Positions 36,766-48,232 of a DNA stretch of 64,000 bases are shown here, piece after piece. Every line of letters starts with the position of its first letter. Positions within the stretch are counted from its first letter, which is position 1. A program made the translations under genes and the position numbers. The notes below the pieces were generated by a model. It had not been told where the DNA came from. It saw only the letters and a program-made list of their open reading frames with translations, and ran no database searches. The stretch is taken from NCBI RefSeq assembly GCF_900698855.1, contig NZ_LR217698.1, forward strand, positions 434,001 through 498,000, in the 5' to 3' direction. Source of the stretch: Erwinia_E haradaeae_F. Lineage in GTDB: Bacteria > Pseudomonadota > Gammaproteobacteria > Enterobacterales > Enterobacteriaceae.

Positions 36766-39363
36766 ATGAGAAAAGTGTTAGTAATAGTTGAGTCTCCGGC
36801 AAAAGCAAAAACAATTAATAAATATCTTGGAAAAGATTATGTAGTGAAATCTAGTCTTGGTCATATTCGTGACTTGCCGACTAGCAGGAAGATAGAAAAA
36901 AAAAATATTTACAGTCACTCTGGTAATGCAGTTAATAAAAATAAAAACAATATAAATAAATCTTTAATTAGTCGCATGGGCATTGATCCTTTTAATGGTT
37001 GGAAGGCTAATTACCGGATCTTACCTGGAAAAGAAAAATTGGTGTCCGCGCTTAAAATATTAGCTGAGCAATCTAGATTTATCTATCTTGCAACCGATTT
37101 AGATCGAGAAGGCGAGGCGATTGCTTGGCATTTACAAGAAGTTATTGGCGGGGACAAAACGCGTTATAAGCGCATCGTTTTTAACGAAATCACTAAAAAT
37201 TCTATCTGCCAAGCATTTAATCATCCAAGCATATTAAATATTAATCGCGTTTATGCACAGCAAGCACGGAGATTTATGGATCGTATAGTAGGTTATATGA
37301 TTTCTCCTGTGCTGTGGAAAAAGATTGCACGGGGTCTTTCTGCTGGTCGCGTGCAATCAGTAGCGGTTCGTTTAGTTGTAGAACGTGAACGTGAGATTAA
37401 GTCTTTTACACCTGAAGAGTATTGGCTCTTACATGCTGAACTATCTACTTTAGAAGGCGTTAGTCTTCGGATGCAGGTTACTCATCAATCAAGACAAGCA
37501 TTTTCTCCAAGTAAAGAATCTCAAATCAATATTGCTCTTGAGGTGTTAAAAACAGCCTGTTTTAAAGTTACCTTCTGTGAAGATAAACGCTCTATCAGAA
37601 ATCCTAGTGCACCATTTATTACCTCAACGCTTCAGCAAGCTTCTAGTACGCGATTATCTTTTAGTGTTCAGCATACTATGGTTATGGCTCAATATCTTTA
37701 TGAGGCCGGTTATATTACTTACATGCGCACTGATTCAACTAATTTAAGCCAAGATTCTTTAATTATGGTACGTGACTATATTGAGATAGTCTTTGGTAAG
37801 CAATACTTACCACAAGAAAAAAACCTATATAATAGCGCTAAGAATTCGCATGAAGCTCATGAAGCAATTCGTCCGTCAGATGTAAAAGTTCTTTTTTCAC
37901 AACTTAATGACATGCCTGAAGACGCTAAAAAACTCTATAAGTTAATTTGGAGTCAATTTGTGTCCTGTCAAATGATACCTGCAATATATAATACTCGAAC
38001 ATTAATTGCAGAGGCTGCTAATTTTACTCTTAAAGAGAAAAAGAGAGTGTTGTTTTTTGATGGATGGACGCGGTTACTGTCAGTAACAGGAGAATGTACT
38101 GATAATAAAATCTTTCCTATAATAAGCGTTGGAAGTGTTTTAATTTTACAAAATCTTGTACCAACTCAGCGATTCACTAAGCCACCATATAGGTTTAGTG
38201 AGTCTTTATTAGTTCATGATCTTGAAAAAAGAGGTATTGGTCGCCCATCAACTTATTCTTCTATTATTTCGACCATTCAGGAGCGTGGATATGTTAGGGT
38301 AGAAAACCGCCGTTTTTATGCTGAGAAAATAGGTGAAATCGTTACTGATCGCTTAATAGATAACTTTCCTGACTTAATGGACTATAGCTTTACTGCCAAT
38401 ATGGAAGATAGTTTAGATCAAGTTGCACATAATCAAGTAGAGTGGAAGGAAGTCTTAGATATTTTTTTTCTAAATTTTAGTAAGCATCTAGAAAAAGCCG
38501 AAATGAATCCTGAAGTAGGTGGCATGCAGCCTAATAAAATGGTTCCTACATCTATAGAATGTCCGGTTTGTAGAAGTGGAATGGGTATTCGTACTGCAAC
38601 TACTGGGGTTTTCCTTGGTTGTTCTTCCTATGCGTTACCTGCTGTTTCTCGGTGTAAAAAAACTATTAATCTTATTCCAGATAACGTAGTGTTTAATGAT
38701 TTAGAAAATAACGAAGATAAAACGCATACATTTAGTATAAGACGACGATGTTTACTATGTAATACGATTATGGATTGTTATTTAATTGATTATCAACGTA
38801 AACTATATATATGTGGTCAAAACCCTGCGTGTAATGGTTATGAAATTCAATATGGTGAGTTTAAAATACAAGGCCGTACTGATCTTTCAATTTTATGCGA
38901 AAGATGTGGATCGGAAATGTCTATGAAAGTTGGTCGTTATGGAAAATATATGGCTTGCTTGAACGAACATTGTAAAAATACACGAAAAGTTCTGAGAAAT
39001 GGAAATATAGCCCCACCGAAATTAGATCCAATCCCATTGCCAGAGTTGCTCTGTCAAACCTCAGATGCTTACTTTGTCTTACGTCAAAGTGCGTCAGGCA
39101 TTTTTCTAGCTGCTAATACTTTTCCTAGGTCACGTGAAACTAGATCACCTAAGGTTGAAGAGTTACGACTTTATCGAGATCGTTTACCAACAAACCTGCA
39201 TTACTTAGCTAATGCACCTGTTATAGATAGAGATGGTAATCCATCTATAGTTCGTTTTAGTCGTAAAAATAAAACACAGTTTGTTCTTACTGAACAAAAC
39301 GGGAAAAAAACTGGTTGGTTTGCATATTTTATTGATGGTCGGTGGCAAGAAGTAAAACGTTAA
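36766..39363 (+). CDS. topA: DNA topoisomerase I
   Basis: Type IA topoisomerase that relaxes negative supercoils. Length is 865, identical to E. coli. The TOPRIM domain begins VLVIVESPAKAKTINKYLG and carries DLDREGEAIAWHL; the active-site tyrosine is Y319 in ITYMRTDSTNLS. All three C-terminal tetracysteine zinc motifs are recognisable (CPVC, CLLC and CERC starts), followed by the zinc-ribbon-like tail. No truncation, which is notable beside ligA and cca. In E. coli it is followed by cysB, as it is here by the cysB pseudogene. Confidence 0.97.
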   Translation: MRKVLVIVESPAKAKTINKYLGKDYVVKSSLGHIRDLPTSRKIEKKNIYSHSGNAVNKNKNNINKSLISRMGIDPFNGWKANYRILPGKEKLVSALKILAEQSRFIYLATDLDREGEAIAWHLQEVIGGDKTRYKRIVFNEITKNSICQAFNHPSILNINRVYAQQARRFMDRIVGYMISPVLWKKIARGLSAGRVQSVAVRLVVEREREIKSFTPEEYWLLHAELSTLEGVSLRMQVTHQSRQAFSPSKESQINIALEVLKTACFKVTFCEDKRSIRNPSAPFITSTLQQASSTRLSFSVQHTMVMAQYLYEAGYITYMRTDSTNLSQDSLIMVRDYIEIVFGKQYLPQEKNLYNSAKNSHEAHEAIRPSDVKVLFSQLNDMPEDAKKLYKLIWSQFVSCQMIPAIYNTRTLIAEAANFTLKEKKRVLFFDGWTRLLSVTGECTDNKIFPIISVGSVLILQNLVPTQRFTKPPYRFSESLLVHDLEKRGIGRPSTYSSIISTIQERGYVRVENRRFYAEKIGEIVTDRLIDNFPDLMDYSFTANMEDSLDQVAHNQVEWKEVLDIFFLNFSKHLEKAEMNPEVGGMQPNKMVPTSIECPVCRSGMGIRTATTGVFLGCSSYALPAVSRCKKTINLIPDNVVFNDLENNEDKTHTFSIRRRCLLCNTIMDCYLIDYQRKLYICGQNPACNGYEIQYGEFKIQGRTDLSILCERCGSEMSMKVGRYGKYMACLNEHCKNTRKVLRNGNIAPPKLDPIPLPELLCQTSDAYFVLRQSASGIFLAANTFPRSRETRSPKVEELRLYRDRLPTNLHYLANAPVIDRDGNPSIVRFSRKNKTQFVLTEQNGKKTGWFAYFIDGRWQEVKR

Positions 39364-40536
39364 ATGATAGATATTGACTTTTCTCTATGTTTAAAAGATC
39401 TTCTTATTTTTTATAAGAAAGTTGTTCTATATTTGTTTATATATTTATAAAATGTAGCAGTTCTATAATTTTATATAGATCTCTCTTTAATTTAAGATTA
39501 TTAGAGATAATAAAACGGATTTAGAATATAATAATGCGTTTATTTATGCATTAATGTTTAACTTCTTCGCATTTTTATATTCATTGGTTAATGAAACGTA
39601 ACATAAAAGAGATAAATAATATGTATTAGATTGATTCAATGATAGAATTCTAATGATAGAGATAGATTTTTGATAAATGTTAAAAATTCTACATTTTAGA
39701 ATGCTATCTTTATATATTTCAGTAATCACTGAGTGAACATTATATATTAAAACTTAATGTAAAGTGAACATTGTTTTAGAATTAATCAGTGATGGTGATT
39801 GTTATATAACGACTTATCGAAGATTTATCTTATATCCTATAAATGTCAATTAGAAATATAAGATAAATCATTTAATATAGTTTATTTATGATGCAATATT
39901 ATGTTTTATTCTTCAGTTATAGCGTAGTGATATAAGTTATAATTTTTTTATATTCCAGAAGAGGACATATTTTAATATGTCTTTTAAGTACAGAAGATTG
40001 AATCTTATAAATAATGTCTGTAATTTTAAAAATATAGAATGGAGTTTGATATAAAATCATAACTAACTCTATGCAGAGTTTCAATATATTCATTGACCAT
40101 CAGATTAACGTTGATATGATAACAGAGGAAATAAAAAATTATTAAAAAGTAGTAGAACAAATACTTTTATACTAAAATTGACATAACACTTTATTTATTA
40201 AAGTCTTTCTGAAAACGATATTATGATACTGTATAATACAGTAAGCTGAGTATACTTATTATCTCAAGATAATTAAAGTTTGTTCTTCTACTATATTAAT
40301 CAATAGAATAATGGAGATGTTAAATAGTATGTGTTTTCTTAAATATCAGTCTGATTTTCAAAGTACTTACTGTATTGAGTTCTTTTATTGATCTGAGAAC
40401 TCCTTTCTAGTTCGGTTTTATACAAGTTCATCAAATTTGATATAATATAATATATATAGAACTTTATTTGTAGAAAAAGCTTATCAAAGTAATTCATTGA
40501 GCTAATCTCTAAGTTTTTTATGTGGATCCAAAGAAG
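39364..40536. other. spacer between topA and the cysB pseudogene
   Basis: About 1.2 kb, much longer than the E. coli topA-cysB gap, so the spacer has expanded or filled with decayed DNA. It contains a 14-bp perfect stem (39822-39835 with 39856-39869) and a terminator-like hairpin (GACATAT 39964-39970, TTTA, ATATGTC 39975-39981, then TTTT). A 17-nt palindrome TACTGTATAATACAGTA lies at 40227-40243. Confidence 0.75.
39822..39869. repeat. 14-bp perfect stem with 20-nt loop
   Basis: GATTTATCTTATAT (39822-39835) and its exact reverse complement (39856-39869), separated by 20 bases. About 460 bases after the topA stop. Function unknown. Confidence 0.6.
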
Positions 40537-41515
40537 ATGGAACACAAAATAAAATTAAATCAGTTACATTATATTGTCGAAGTCGTTAATCATAATTTGA
40601 ATATACCTTCAACCAATGAAGGACTTTATAACCTGGCATTAGTAAGCAAATACGCATGCTGGAAGATTAATTAGGTATTCAGATGTTTTCTCGTAGCGGA
40701 AAACATCTGATTACAATCACCCCAGCAGCGGTCGACATTATTCGTATTGCACGCGATATTATGTCTAAAGTAGATTCGATTAAATTAGTAGTAGGTGAGC
40801 ATACTTAGCCTAATAAAGGATTATTGTATATGTCTACTATATATACTCAATCACGTTATGCCTTACCTCAAACAATGAAAACGTTTCTTGATTGACACTC
40901 AGATGTATCTTTGCACATGAATCAAGGTTTTCCTTCTCAGATCGCTGAATTAGTTTGCCAAGGAAATACTGATTTTTGCGATTACTACTAAAGATGTGCA
41001 TTTGTATAATGATTTAATCATGCTACCCTGTTATCATTGAAATCGTTCTATTATTGTTAAACCTAATCACCCTTTTGCCTCCAAAGAGTCAATCTTTATT
41101 GAAGAAGTTGCTAAATATCCATTAGTTACTTATACTTTTGGTTTTACGGATCGTTCAGAGCTTGATATTTCATTTTATCGTTATGGATTAACGCCGCATA
41201 TTATTTTAACGTCTACTGACGCTGATGTAATTAAGACTTATGTAAGATTAGGTCTTTGTCTAGGGGTTATTGCGAGCATAGCGGTGAATCCAGTTTATGA
41301 TCTTGATTTAGTCAGAATTAACGCAAAAGACCTATTTACTTTTAGCACAATTAAAATTTTTTCGTCGTAGAACTTTTCTTCGTAATTATATGTATGAATT
41401 TTATTCAGAGTTTTCTCCTTATTTAGTTCGCAACATTGTAGATACGGCTATGGTTTTACGTACTAATGATGATATAGAAAAAATGTTTAAAGATTTTGAA
41501 CTACTAAAGAAATAG
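40537..41515 (+). pseudogene. cysB: cysB pseudogene (sulfur regulon activator)
   Basis: The full span of the LysR-family regulator CysB can still be read by switching frames: HYIVEVVNHNLN at the start, FSRSGKHLITITPAA, then YPLVTYTFGFTDRSELD and DADVIKTYVRLGLCLGVIAS, to the C-terminal LLKK. It is broken by stops TAA 40668 (Glu), TAG 40806 (Trp), TGA 40893 (Arg) and TGA 41038 (Trp), and by frameshifts near 40631 (short deletion), 40976 (one extra T in a T run) and 41357 (two bases lost). High residual similarity points to recent loss. Downstream of topA as in E. coli. Confidence 0.95.
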
Positions 41516-42253
41516 TATTTTTAACGTAGAAAAAACAAGATGAGATAATTAATTCAGTGTATAAAAATAAGGATTAATAATTTTTATTATTATCAAGATC
41601 TTTTTATTTCATTTCAGATTTGTTCATTAGTTAATCTAATTAACTTTGATCAATTTAAAAAAAATGTAGTTAGAAATTACATTTCTATTAGAATAAATTA
41701 TTCATTTTTTCTGTAATTAGTTGAGACCAAAGAATTCAGTAAGGTTGTAACTAATAATCTTATTTTTCATAAGGTGAGTACAATAATCTATAAAATTAAT
41801 TATGTAAGGTTATTATTGTAATAATAGAATTAATTAGTGAGATAATCTATCAATTTTATCAAATAAACTTGAAACAGAAATTATAGTGACTGCAAGATAC
41901 AATATAAGGAGCATTGTACTTAAGTTAAGGTACTAGATTTAGGATATGACATTTCAAAAAATTATTGTTAAATTATTATATTTTCAAAATTTTTTGAAAT
42001 AATCTGAGTTATTGAGTTTTATATGAGTGTATGAGATGTATCTATCGTTATAGATAACCGGATTGTTAGAAGGTTTTCAATGAAGTAAAATAAAAAAATT
42101 GAGTTAAAATTAACTAGAGTGATATTTTAATTTTTAATATATATGCTGGTGGATAGTTTAATTTTATAAAAAGGATGTATTATTCTTAATAAGAATAATA
42201 AATAAGTAGTAAATATACTATATAATAGACTAAATTAAATAAATATATATAAA

Positions 42254-42275
42254 ATATATCATATCTATGATATAT
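42254..42275 (+). terminator. terminator-like hairpin with T runs
   Basis: ATATATCATA (42254-42263), TC, TATGATATAT (42266-42275), followed by CTTTTTCATTTTTTT. Shape of an intrinsic terminator, though the stem is almost purely AT and no gene precedes it except the distant cysB pseudogene. Confidence 0.4.
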
Positions 42276-43970
42276 CTTTTTCATTTTTTTAAAAAATTAT
42301 TATAAAAGTCGATTTTACATACATTTTCATATATTAATGATTATAGAATCGTAACATGATATAGCCGTAATATTAGAATGGATTTGTGTTGTATTGATCT
42401 AGTTTTTTCCTATTGTCACATATATGAATTTTGTCATTTTTATTAAGGTGGCAGTGTCTTTGTTTCTCAATCAATTTAGTTTTATCTTATTCTCAATCGA
42501 CATTGACCTCTTGGGTTCAGAGCGTATTCTTTTTATAAATTGATTTTATCAAATAAAATTAATTGTATTTATATCAAATGATTATATTAATTTTTATTGG
42601 TTGATGTATTGTCAATATCTGATATTAAATCTGAGATAATCTATAGATTTATCGTACTTTTTGATGGCATGAAATTAGAGAATCAATAAGATATGATTTC
42701 GTTAGTATAGATGATTTATTAAATTGATACTCTTATTCTATCTTTAAAAATTAAAGAAGAATAAGAAGAGCATTTATAGTATATAAGATAATAATAAATA
42801 AATTTTTATTCTAGTACACAGCGCAGCAAGAATATAATTTTCTTTTTTAAAATATCTTATTAGATTCCATCTCTTAGAATATATGATGATGTGATTATAT
42901 CTCTCATTTTTATAAAAAATTATGATCATTTTAATGTCATTCTACATAAAATAGACAGTATGTACTTTTTCACCAAAATAACTGAGTATAGATTGACTCT
43001 CTGAGCTAAATTTTTTATGTTTTTTATTATTTAAAATAGTTAAATAATAATATCCAAAAATTGTATATAAAATCATCAGTTGCACTGATAGTGCTCAACT
43101 TTGATTAGAAAAAAAATCTAATTAAGTTGATTAGGTAGAGACTAGAGAATATGGGGTGTTTTGTATAAATACAATTTGTGAGTAAATTGTATTTTTATCT
43201 TCAGAAAGAAATAATACCATAGATCGATTATGAATTAATTTATGATTTACAGCCAGATATCTTAATATAAGATATATATTAATTTAATGAAATCTTAGAA
43301 TGTAAGATTATTTACATAGAAGATAGCGTTATTTTTACTGAATTTCTTGTTAGGGAAAATATGTTATATAATCTAATTTAAATCTTGTAATTCTTTTATT
43401 TTGTTTATTTTATATACTATCCTGGGTAAGGATATGACTTTGTATACATAGTTTTTCCAAAAAATATCAGAGACTTAGAGTTTTTCAAAAAGATTATTAT
43501 AAAAAGTAATGCATACTAATTTATTTAATTATTACCTTATAATTAATGAATGAATTGGTTTTGTACTAAAAATTAGTAAGCAGTAAGTTGTCTATCATCG
43601 TCTACACATGTGAATTAGTTATCCATTTTATTTTGATAATTTATGGGCTTACTTATTAGTATGACTAATATTTAAATAAATTTAGATTTTATAATTACTG
43701 AGTGAATAGGGATATAATATTTAATTGATTTTTTTCAAATGATTTAAGCATTATAAAATATTATAGATGAGAAGAATAATTGTATAATAAATATAGACGA
43801 ACGATTGAAAAATAAAGGTAATTTTGTTATATATTTTAATGACTTACAAATATGAACACCTACTTTCTGAATTATTTTTATTTAGAATGAATATATGATT
43901 GTGATAGAAAATCTATCAATTTTTCAATGATTCATATCAGTTTATTTTATTAAAAATTTAGTAATTATTT

Positions 43971-43999
43971 GATCATCTCTCATATTACTAGAGATGATC
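43971..43999. repeat. 10-bp perfect hairpin
   Basis: GATCATCTCT (43971-43980), 9-nt loop, AGAGATGATC (43990-43999). More GC than the neighbouring desert. Function unknown. Confidence 0.5.
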
Positions 44000-44433
44000 T
44001 ATTAGATATATATAAAGATTATTTATAAGACATTAGGTTATTAATTGACAAGATAATAAAATTCAAAATGGAAGTTCTAAGGTTTTGTATTGTAATTCTA
44101 GTTAGTCATTAAAATATGATACTTTATCACGATAAAGGAAATAAATTGTTCTGATATTTAAATAGTAAAGTTTTACTATTAATTCATAATTAGTTTTTTT
44201 AAAAGAAATTAATTTCTAATCTTTGTAAATACTTGTTAAGATTCTTAATCTTATTCTCTTAAATTGACAATATACAAAAAATTAGATAATTTTTTAATTC
44301 ACTGTTAAAGACAATATTTATATTGTTCTTAACAACGAAAATCAGTTAAATCACAAAAGAAATAAGTTTGTGGAAAGAAGAATATTATTAGTCAAATCTA
44401 ATTTTTTATTAATTATTATTTTGCAATGATTTT

Positions 44434-44451
44434 ATGCTATCATGATAGCAT
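44434..44451. repeat. 18-bp perfect palindrome
   Basis: ATGCTATCATGATAGCAT reads the same on both strands. It lies about 550 bases upstream of dapE. Could be a protein-binding site or a chance palindrome. Confidence 0.5.
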
Positions 44452-44998
44452 ATTTCTTTTATCATGGTATTAATCATACGTAGTAGATATAAATCTATAC
44501 TAAATAAATTATTAAATATAGTCGCATCCTGAGATTAAGAGATAAGCATCTAGATTGACATAATATGACTAGTATTTTAGTTAGGAGAAATATACAGAGT
44601 AGTAGAAAATATTTTTATATATTCTATAGTTACGATATTAATACTAGATAAGTTACTTGTTTTATTATAGTTTTCATAAGAAGAATGAGTTATAATTTAT
44701 TTTATCTAAAAATGCATTATACATATAAGATCTACTATTCAATATTTTTATTATTTAAATTCATTGTTTAAAACAAATTGATTGGGAATATATATATTAT
44801 ATACTAATTCATAATTAGACCATCTTCATTTGATACGGATTTATAAATAGATTATATTTCAAATACTACATTTAGTAGTCGTTATTATTACATAATATGT
44901 ATGTTTGTTCATATAAAAACAGTATTAGTATAATTCCAGGTTCAGAAAAGAGCTTTTTATATCTAAGTTATTTATTTCTTTAGGAAAGAAAGATCATT

Positions 44999-46126
44999 AT
45001 GTATTGTCCAGTGATTGATCTCGTCAAACAACTTGTTAGATGCCCCTCTCTTAGTCCTGATGATGCGGGCTGTCAACCTATCTTAATAGATCGCTTACAG
45101 GCCATAGGTTTTACAATTGAATCAATCAACATTGGAAAAACATTAAATTTGTGGGCGTCACGAGGGGAAGGCAAAACCCTGGTTTTTTCAGGTCATACTG
45201 ATGTTGTTTCAGTAGGTGAAATAAAGCATTGGTTATATTCACCATTCGAGCCATCTACTAAAAATGGGATGTTATTCGGTCGAGGAACTGCTGATATGAA
45301 AGGTTCTCTGGCGGCTATGATTGTTGCTGCAGAGCGCTTTGTACAATCACATCCACAACATCGAGGTCGTTTAGCATTTTTAATTACTTCTGATGAAGAA
45401 GGTTGTTCGATTAATGGAACAGTAAAAGTTGTAGAAAGATTAATGGAGCGTAATGAATGTATAGATTATTGCTTAGTAGGAGAACCATCGAGTAATGAAA
45501 AGCTGGGCGATGTAATCAAAAATGGTCGTCGTGGTTCTCTTACAGCAAATCTATTTGTGCATGGTATTCAAGGTCATATTGCTTATTCACATGTTGCTGA
45601 TAATCCGATCCATCGCATAGTTCCGATTTTAAATCATCTGATAAATATACAATGGGATAGAGGTAATGCGTTTTTTTCTCCAACCTCCATGCAAATCGCT
45701 AATATACAGGCAGGAGCTGGAAGTAATAATACTATACCAGACAACTGCTTTGTACAGTTTAATTTTCGATTTAACACTCAGGTAAGTGCTTCAATAATTC
45801 AATCTCGTGTCGAGGATGTTTTAAATCAGAATCAGGTGAATTATAGTATTAAATGGGACATTATTAGACATCCCTTTTTGACTAAAAAGGGCAATCTGTT
45901 GAATGAAGTAGTAAATGCAATACAGCATTATTCAAAGATTACACCTAAAATTTTAACAACCGGAGGAACCTCTGATGGATACTTTATTGCTAAAATGGGA
46001 GCAGAAGTAGTGGAATTAGGTCCGGTAAACACCACAATTCACAAAATTAATGAATGTGTAAAGGAATCTGATTTAAAGATTCTAAGCTTGATGTATCAGA
46101 GAATTATGGAAAAGTTAGTTTCTTAA
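44999..46126 (+). CDS. dapE: Succinyl-diaminopimelate desuccinylase
   Basis: Hydrolyses N-succinyl-LL-diaminopimelate in the lysine/diaminopimelate pathway, supplying meso-DAP for peptidoglycan. Length is 375, as in E. coli. Dinuclear zinc ligands and catalytic residues are visible: H66 and D68 in FSGHTDVV, D99 in GTADMKGS, E133-E134 in TSDEEG, E162 in LVGEPSS and a late His in TTIHKINE. ATG follows AGGAAAGAAAG. It stands alone between deserts. Confidence 0.97.
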   Translation: MYCPVIDLVKQLVRCPSLSPDDAGCQPILIDRLQAIGFTIESINIGKTLNLWASRGEGKTLVFSGHTDVVSVGEIKHWLYSPFEPSTKNGMLFGRGTADMKGSLAAMIVAAERFVQSHPQHRGRLAFLITSDEEGCSINGTVKVVERLMERNECIDYCLVGEPSSNEKLGDVIKNGRRGSLTANLFVHGIQGHIAYSHVADNPIHRIVPILNHLINIQWDRGNAFFSPTSMQIANIQAGAGSNNTIPDNCFVQFNFRFNTQVSASIIQSRVEDVLNQNQVNYSIKWDIIRHPFLTKKGNLLNEVVNAIQHYSKITPKILTTGGTSDGYFIAKMGAEVVELGPVNTTIHKINECVKESDLKILSLMYQRIMEKLVS

Positions 46127-47203
46127 AGATGGTCAATCTACATGGTGTTCGGTATTATTAGTAGCTATTGATAACTATATCAATGTTTCTTATTCTTTCT
46201 GTTGTTGTCTATAAAGATTTAGCGGAAATTGATTTGAAAAATCATCTAGGTATAAATGTTATCTCCTTCTCTTATTAAGAAGTCGTCAAAGAGCAAATAA
46301 AGTAAAGGAAGAGGATTTAGTAGTAACATAATCATATTTTGTAAATCTATTTTTTTAAAAATGAACTTTTTAATATGTTAATAATTGAGATCTCAGAAGA
46401 AAGTTAGTCTATATCACAACTGAGAGAAAATAGTTAGTTGATTCTTTATCTCTATTTAGTTCGTGTTATTATGTTATATAAAGTTCTATCTGATTTGTTA
46501 AAAATACTATTTAGGTTATTTGAATAACCTCATATATACTAATTATATTAATTTTGATATAATTGTGTTAGATAAGAAATTACCTTAATCTTTTTAGTAA
46601 AAAGATACTAATGAGATAAGATTCGATATCGATTGTCACCAATATCAGTAGAGGATATTGATATCTTTAGTATATTTTTTTAGATATACTCGACCAAATG
46701 GATCGACAAATAATTTTTTATATTACATTGGTAATATAAATTCTCAATCATTACCAATATCCTATCGGTTGTCGTTTTTTTTAGATAACCATCGTTTTGA
46801 GATCATAAAACATCACTTATCAATAAGATCTTATCTTACTTGACATCATTTTTATATAGTTAATCGATTGTTAGGATCCGTAATAAAAGATAGAGATTAA
46901 AATATTCCTTTTTCTTTACGTACAATAGGTAACTGAATTAATATATATAATAGGATATGATTGTTTATTGCATGAAAATTAATATTAAATAAGAGAGTAA
47001 TGTTTAATAACAAAGTGCGTTATGTTAACGCGCTATGACGATTTCCTATTGGATCGATCGGAGTATAGAGAGTTTTAATTAGATAGCAAAAATAGCTTAT
47101 TTAGATCGAAAGAGAATTTATTTCTTCTTCTAGCTTCAGGTAGTCATGATAAATAGATCTAAAACGAAATCAAACTAAGTTTAAAATCTATGATAATTAG
47201 GTG
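46127..47203. other. gene desert between dapE and holA
   Basis: About 1.1 kb between convergent genes. Hairpins at 46513-46530 (8-bp stem, TG loop) and 47017-47031 (6-bp stem GCGTTA/TAACGC). In E. coli nadD follows holA; the bases beyond the holA stop were read on the minus strand and show no NadD-like segment. Confidence 0.7.
46513..46530. terminator. perfect 8-bp hairpin after dapE
   Basis: AGGTTATT (46513-46520), TG, AATAACCT (46523-46530). About 390 bases downstream of dapE and between convergent genes; no clear T tract. Weak terminator candidate. Confidence 0.35.
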
Positions 47204-48232
47204 TTATATTAAAAAACTCAATGGGAATTCAGGCTTTGAGAATGTTAATGTCAAAACTTCTAGTTCTATCCAAACTGATGGGATATGTTCTTCTTTTAAA
47301 AGAAGCTCTATTCGTGTTAATAATGTAAAGATATGAGTGAGCTTAGTAATACTTAGGCGCTGAAGTGCGTGACTTAATAGAGAGCGACGCTTTTGCCATA
47401 CATGATACTGATCAAATAAAATTGGAAGCGGTATGTAAATCATCTTTCGTTTGAACTTTAATAATAAAAGAAGCTCATTTTGTAATATTCGTAAAAGGAT
47501 GACTGATTCAGTATCTGTGGTTCGTATTTGACGAAGAATACGAAGTGCTCGCTGGCTATTTCCTAGAAATAGCGCATTTATCCAGTCAAACGGATTAAAG
47601 CATGCCGCATTATGAATCACTTGTTTGATGTGGGTCGATGTAAGATAACTGTTAGGCCATAGTATTGAACATTTATCTAATGCTTGAGAAAGCGCAAGAA
47701 GATTACCTTCATAATAGTAACATAATAGTTTATTGGAGTTATCGTCTAGTTTTAAATTAAGCTGTTTTGCTCTAGAGGCAATCCAAAAAGGTAGTGCTTT
47801 CTTCTCTGGTTCTTGACAAAACACTAATACTGAATGAGTGCAGATAGTTTTATACCAAGTTTCATTTTCTTGTCTTTTCGTTAATCTTGGGATGTGTATT
47901 ATTAAGATAATATCACTATGTAATAATTCAACCAGTACAATAAGTTTCTTTTTTATTACTACATTTGGACCTTGTTCTGGTAATATGAGAAATAATATTT
48001 TTTTTCTGGAAAATAAACTAAATTCCTTAAAAATAGAGAAAATTTCTTGCCAATCAGTCTTATGATCTAATGAAATTGTAAGGTGTTCCTTAAAACCTTT
48101 ATCTTTAGAAACTTTATGGATAGCCTCTTTTGCTTCTTGAATAAAAAAAATATTTGATCCATACAAGATATAACATTTTTTTAATTGCTGAGCTAATTGA
48201 TTATTTAGCTTATCAGGATAAACTTGAATCAT
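47204..48232 (-). CDS. holA: DNA polymerase III delta subunit
   Basis: HolA (delta) opens the sliding clamp as part of the clamp loader. Length is 342 (E. coli 343). The AAA+-like fold aligns along the full length; the best-matching blocks are LLILP-like FLILPEQGPNVVIKKKL, RAKQLNLKLDDNSNKLLCYYYEGNLLALSQALDK and QNELLLLLKFKRK. The start overlaps the lptE stop by four bases, so leuS-lptE-holA is probably one transcript, as in E. coli. No nadD follows. Confidence 0.95.
   Translation of the reverse strand: MIQVYPDKLNNQLAQQLKKCYILYGSNIFFIQEAKEAIHKVSKDKGFKEHLTISLDHKTDWQEIFSIFKEFSLFSRKKILFLILPEQGPNVVIKKKLIVLVELLHSDIILIIHIPRLTKRQENETWYKTICTHSVLVFCQEPEKKALPFWIASRAKQLNLKLDDNSNKLLCYYYEGNLLALSQALDKCSILWPNSYLTSTHIKQVIHNAACFNPFDWINALFLGNSQRALRILRQIRTTDTESVILLRILQNELLLLLKFKRKMIYIPLPILFDQYHVWQKRRSLLSHALQRLSITKLTHIFTLLTRIELLLKEEHIPSVWIELEVLTLTFSKPEFPLSFLI

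Larger units (their letters stand above)
41516..44998. other. 3.5-kb gene desert between cysB pseudogene and dapE
   Basis: The longest desert of the window. No intact gene and no remnant I can name. It carries many perfect hairpins: 41951-42000 (13-bp stem), 42178-42200 (10), 42254-42275 (10, then a T run), 43024-43050 (11), 43971-43999 (10) and 44434-44451 (18-bp palindrome). A locally GC-richer patch with a 39-codon open frame lies at 42424-42543. Confidence 0.8.

Noticed and set aside
40227..40243. LexA-box-like palindrome TACTGTATAATACAGTA
   Set aside because: CTGT and ACAG are separated by 5 bases, not the 8 of a LexA site, and no gene starts nearby.
40339..40545. 68-codon minus-strand open frame before the cysB pseudogene
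   Set aside because: Overlaps the cysB start on the other strand and has no family features.
46658..46843. 61-codon open frame downstream of dapE
   Set aside because: Low-complexity composition, no ribosome binding site, lies in a convergent desert.
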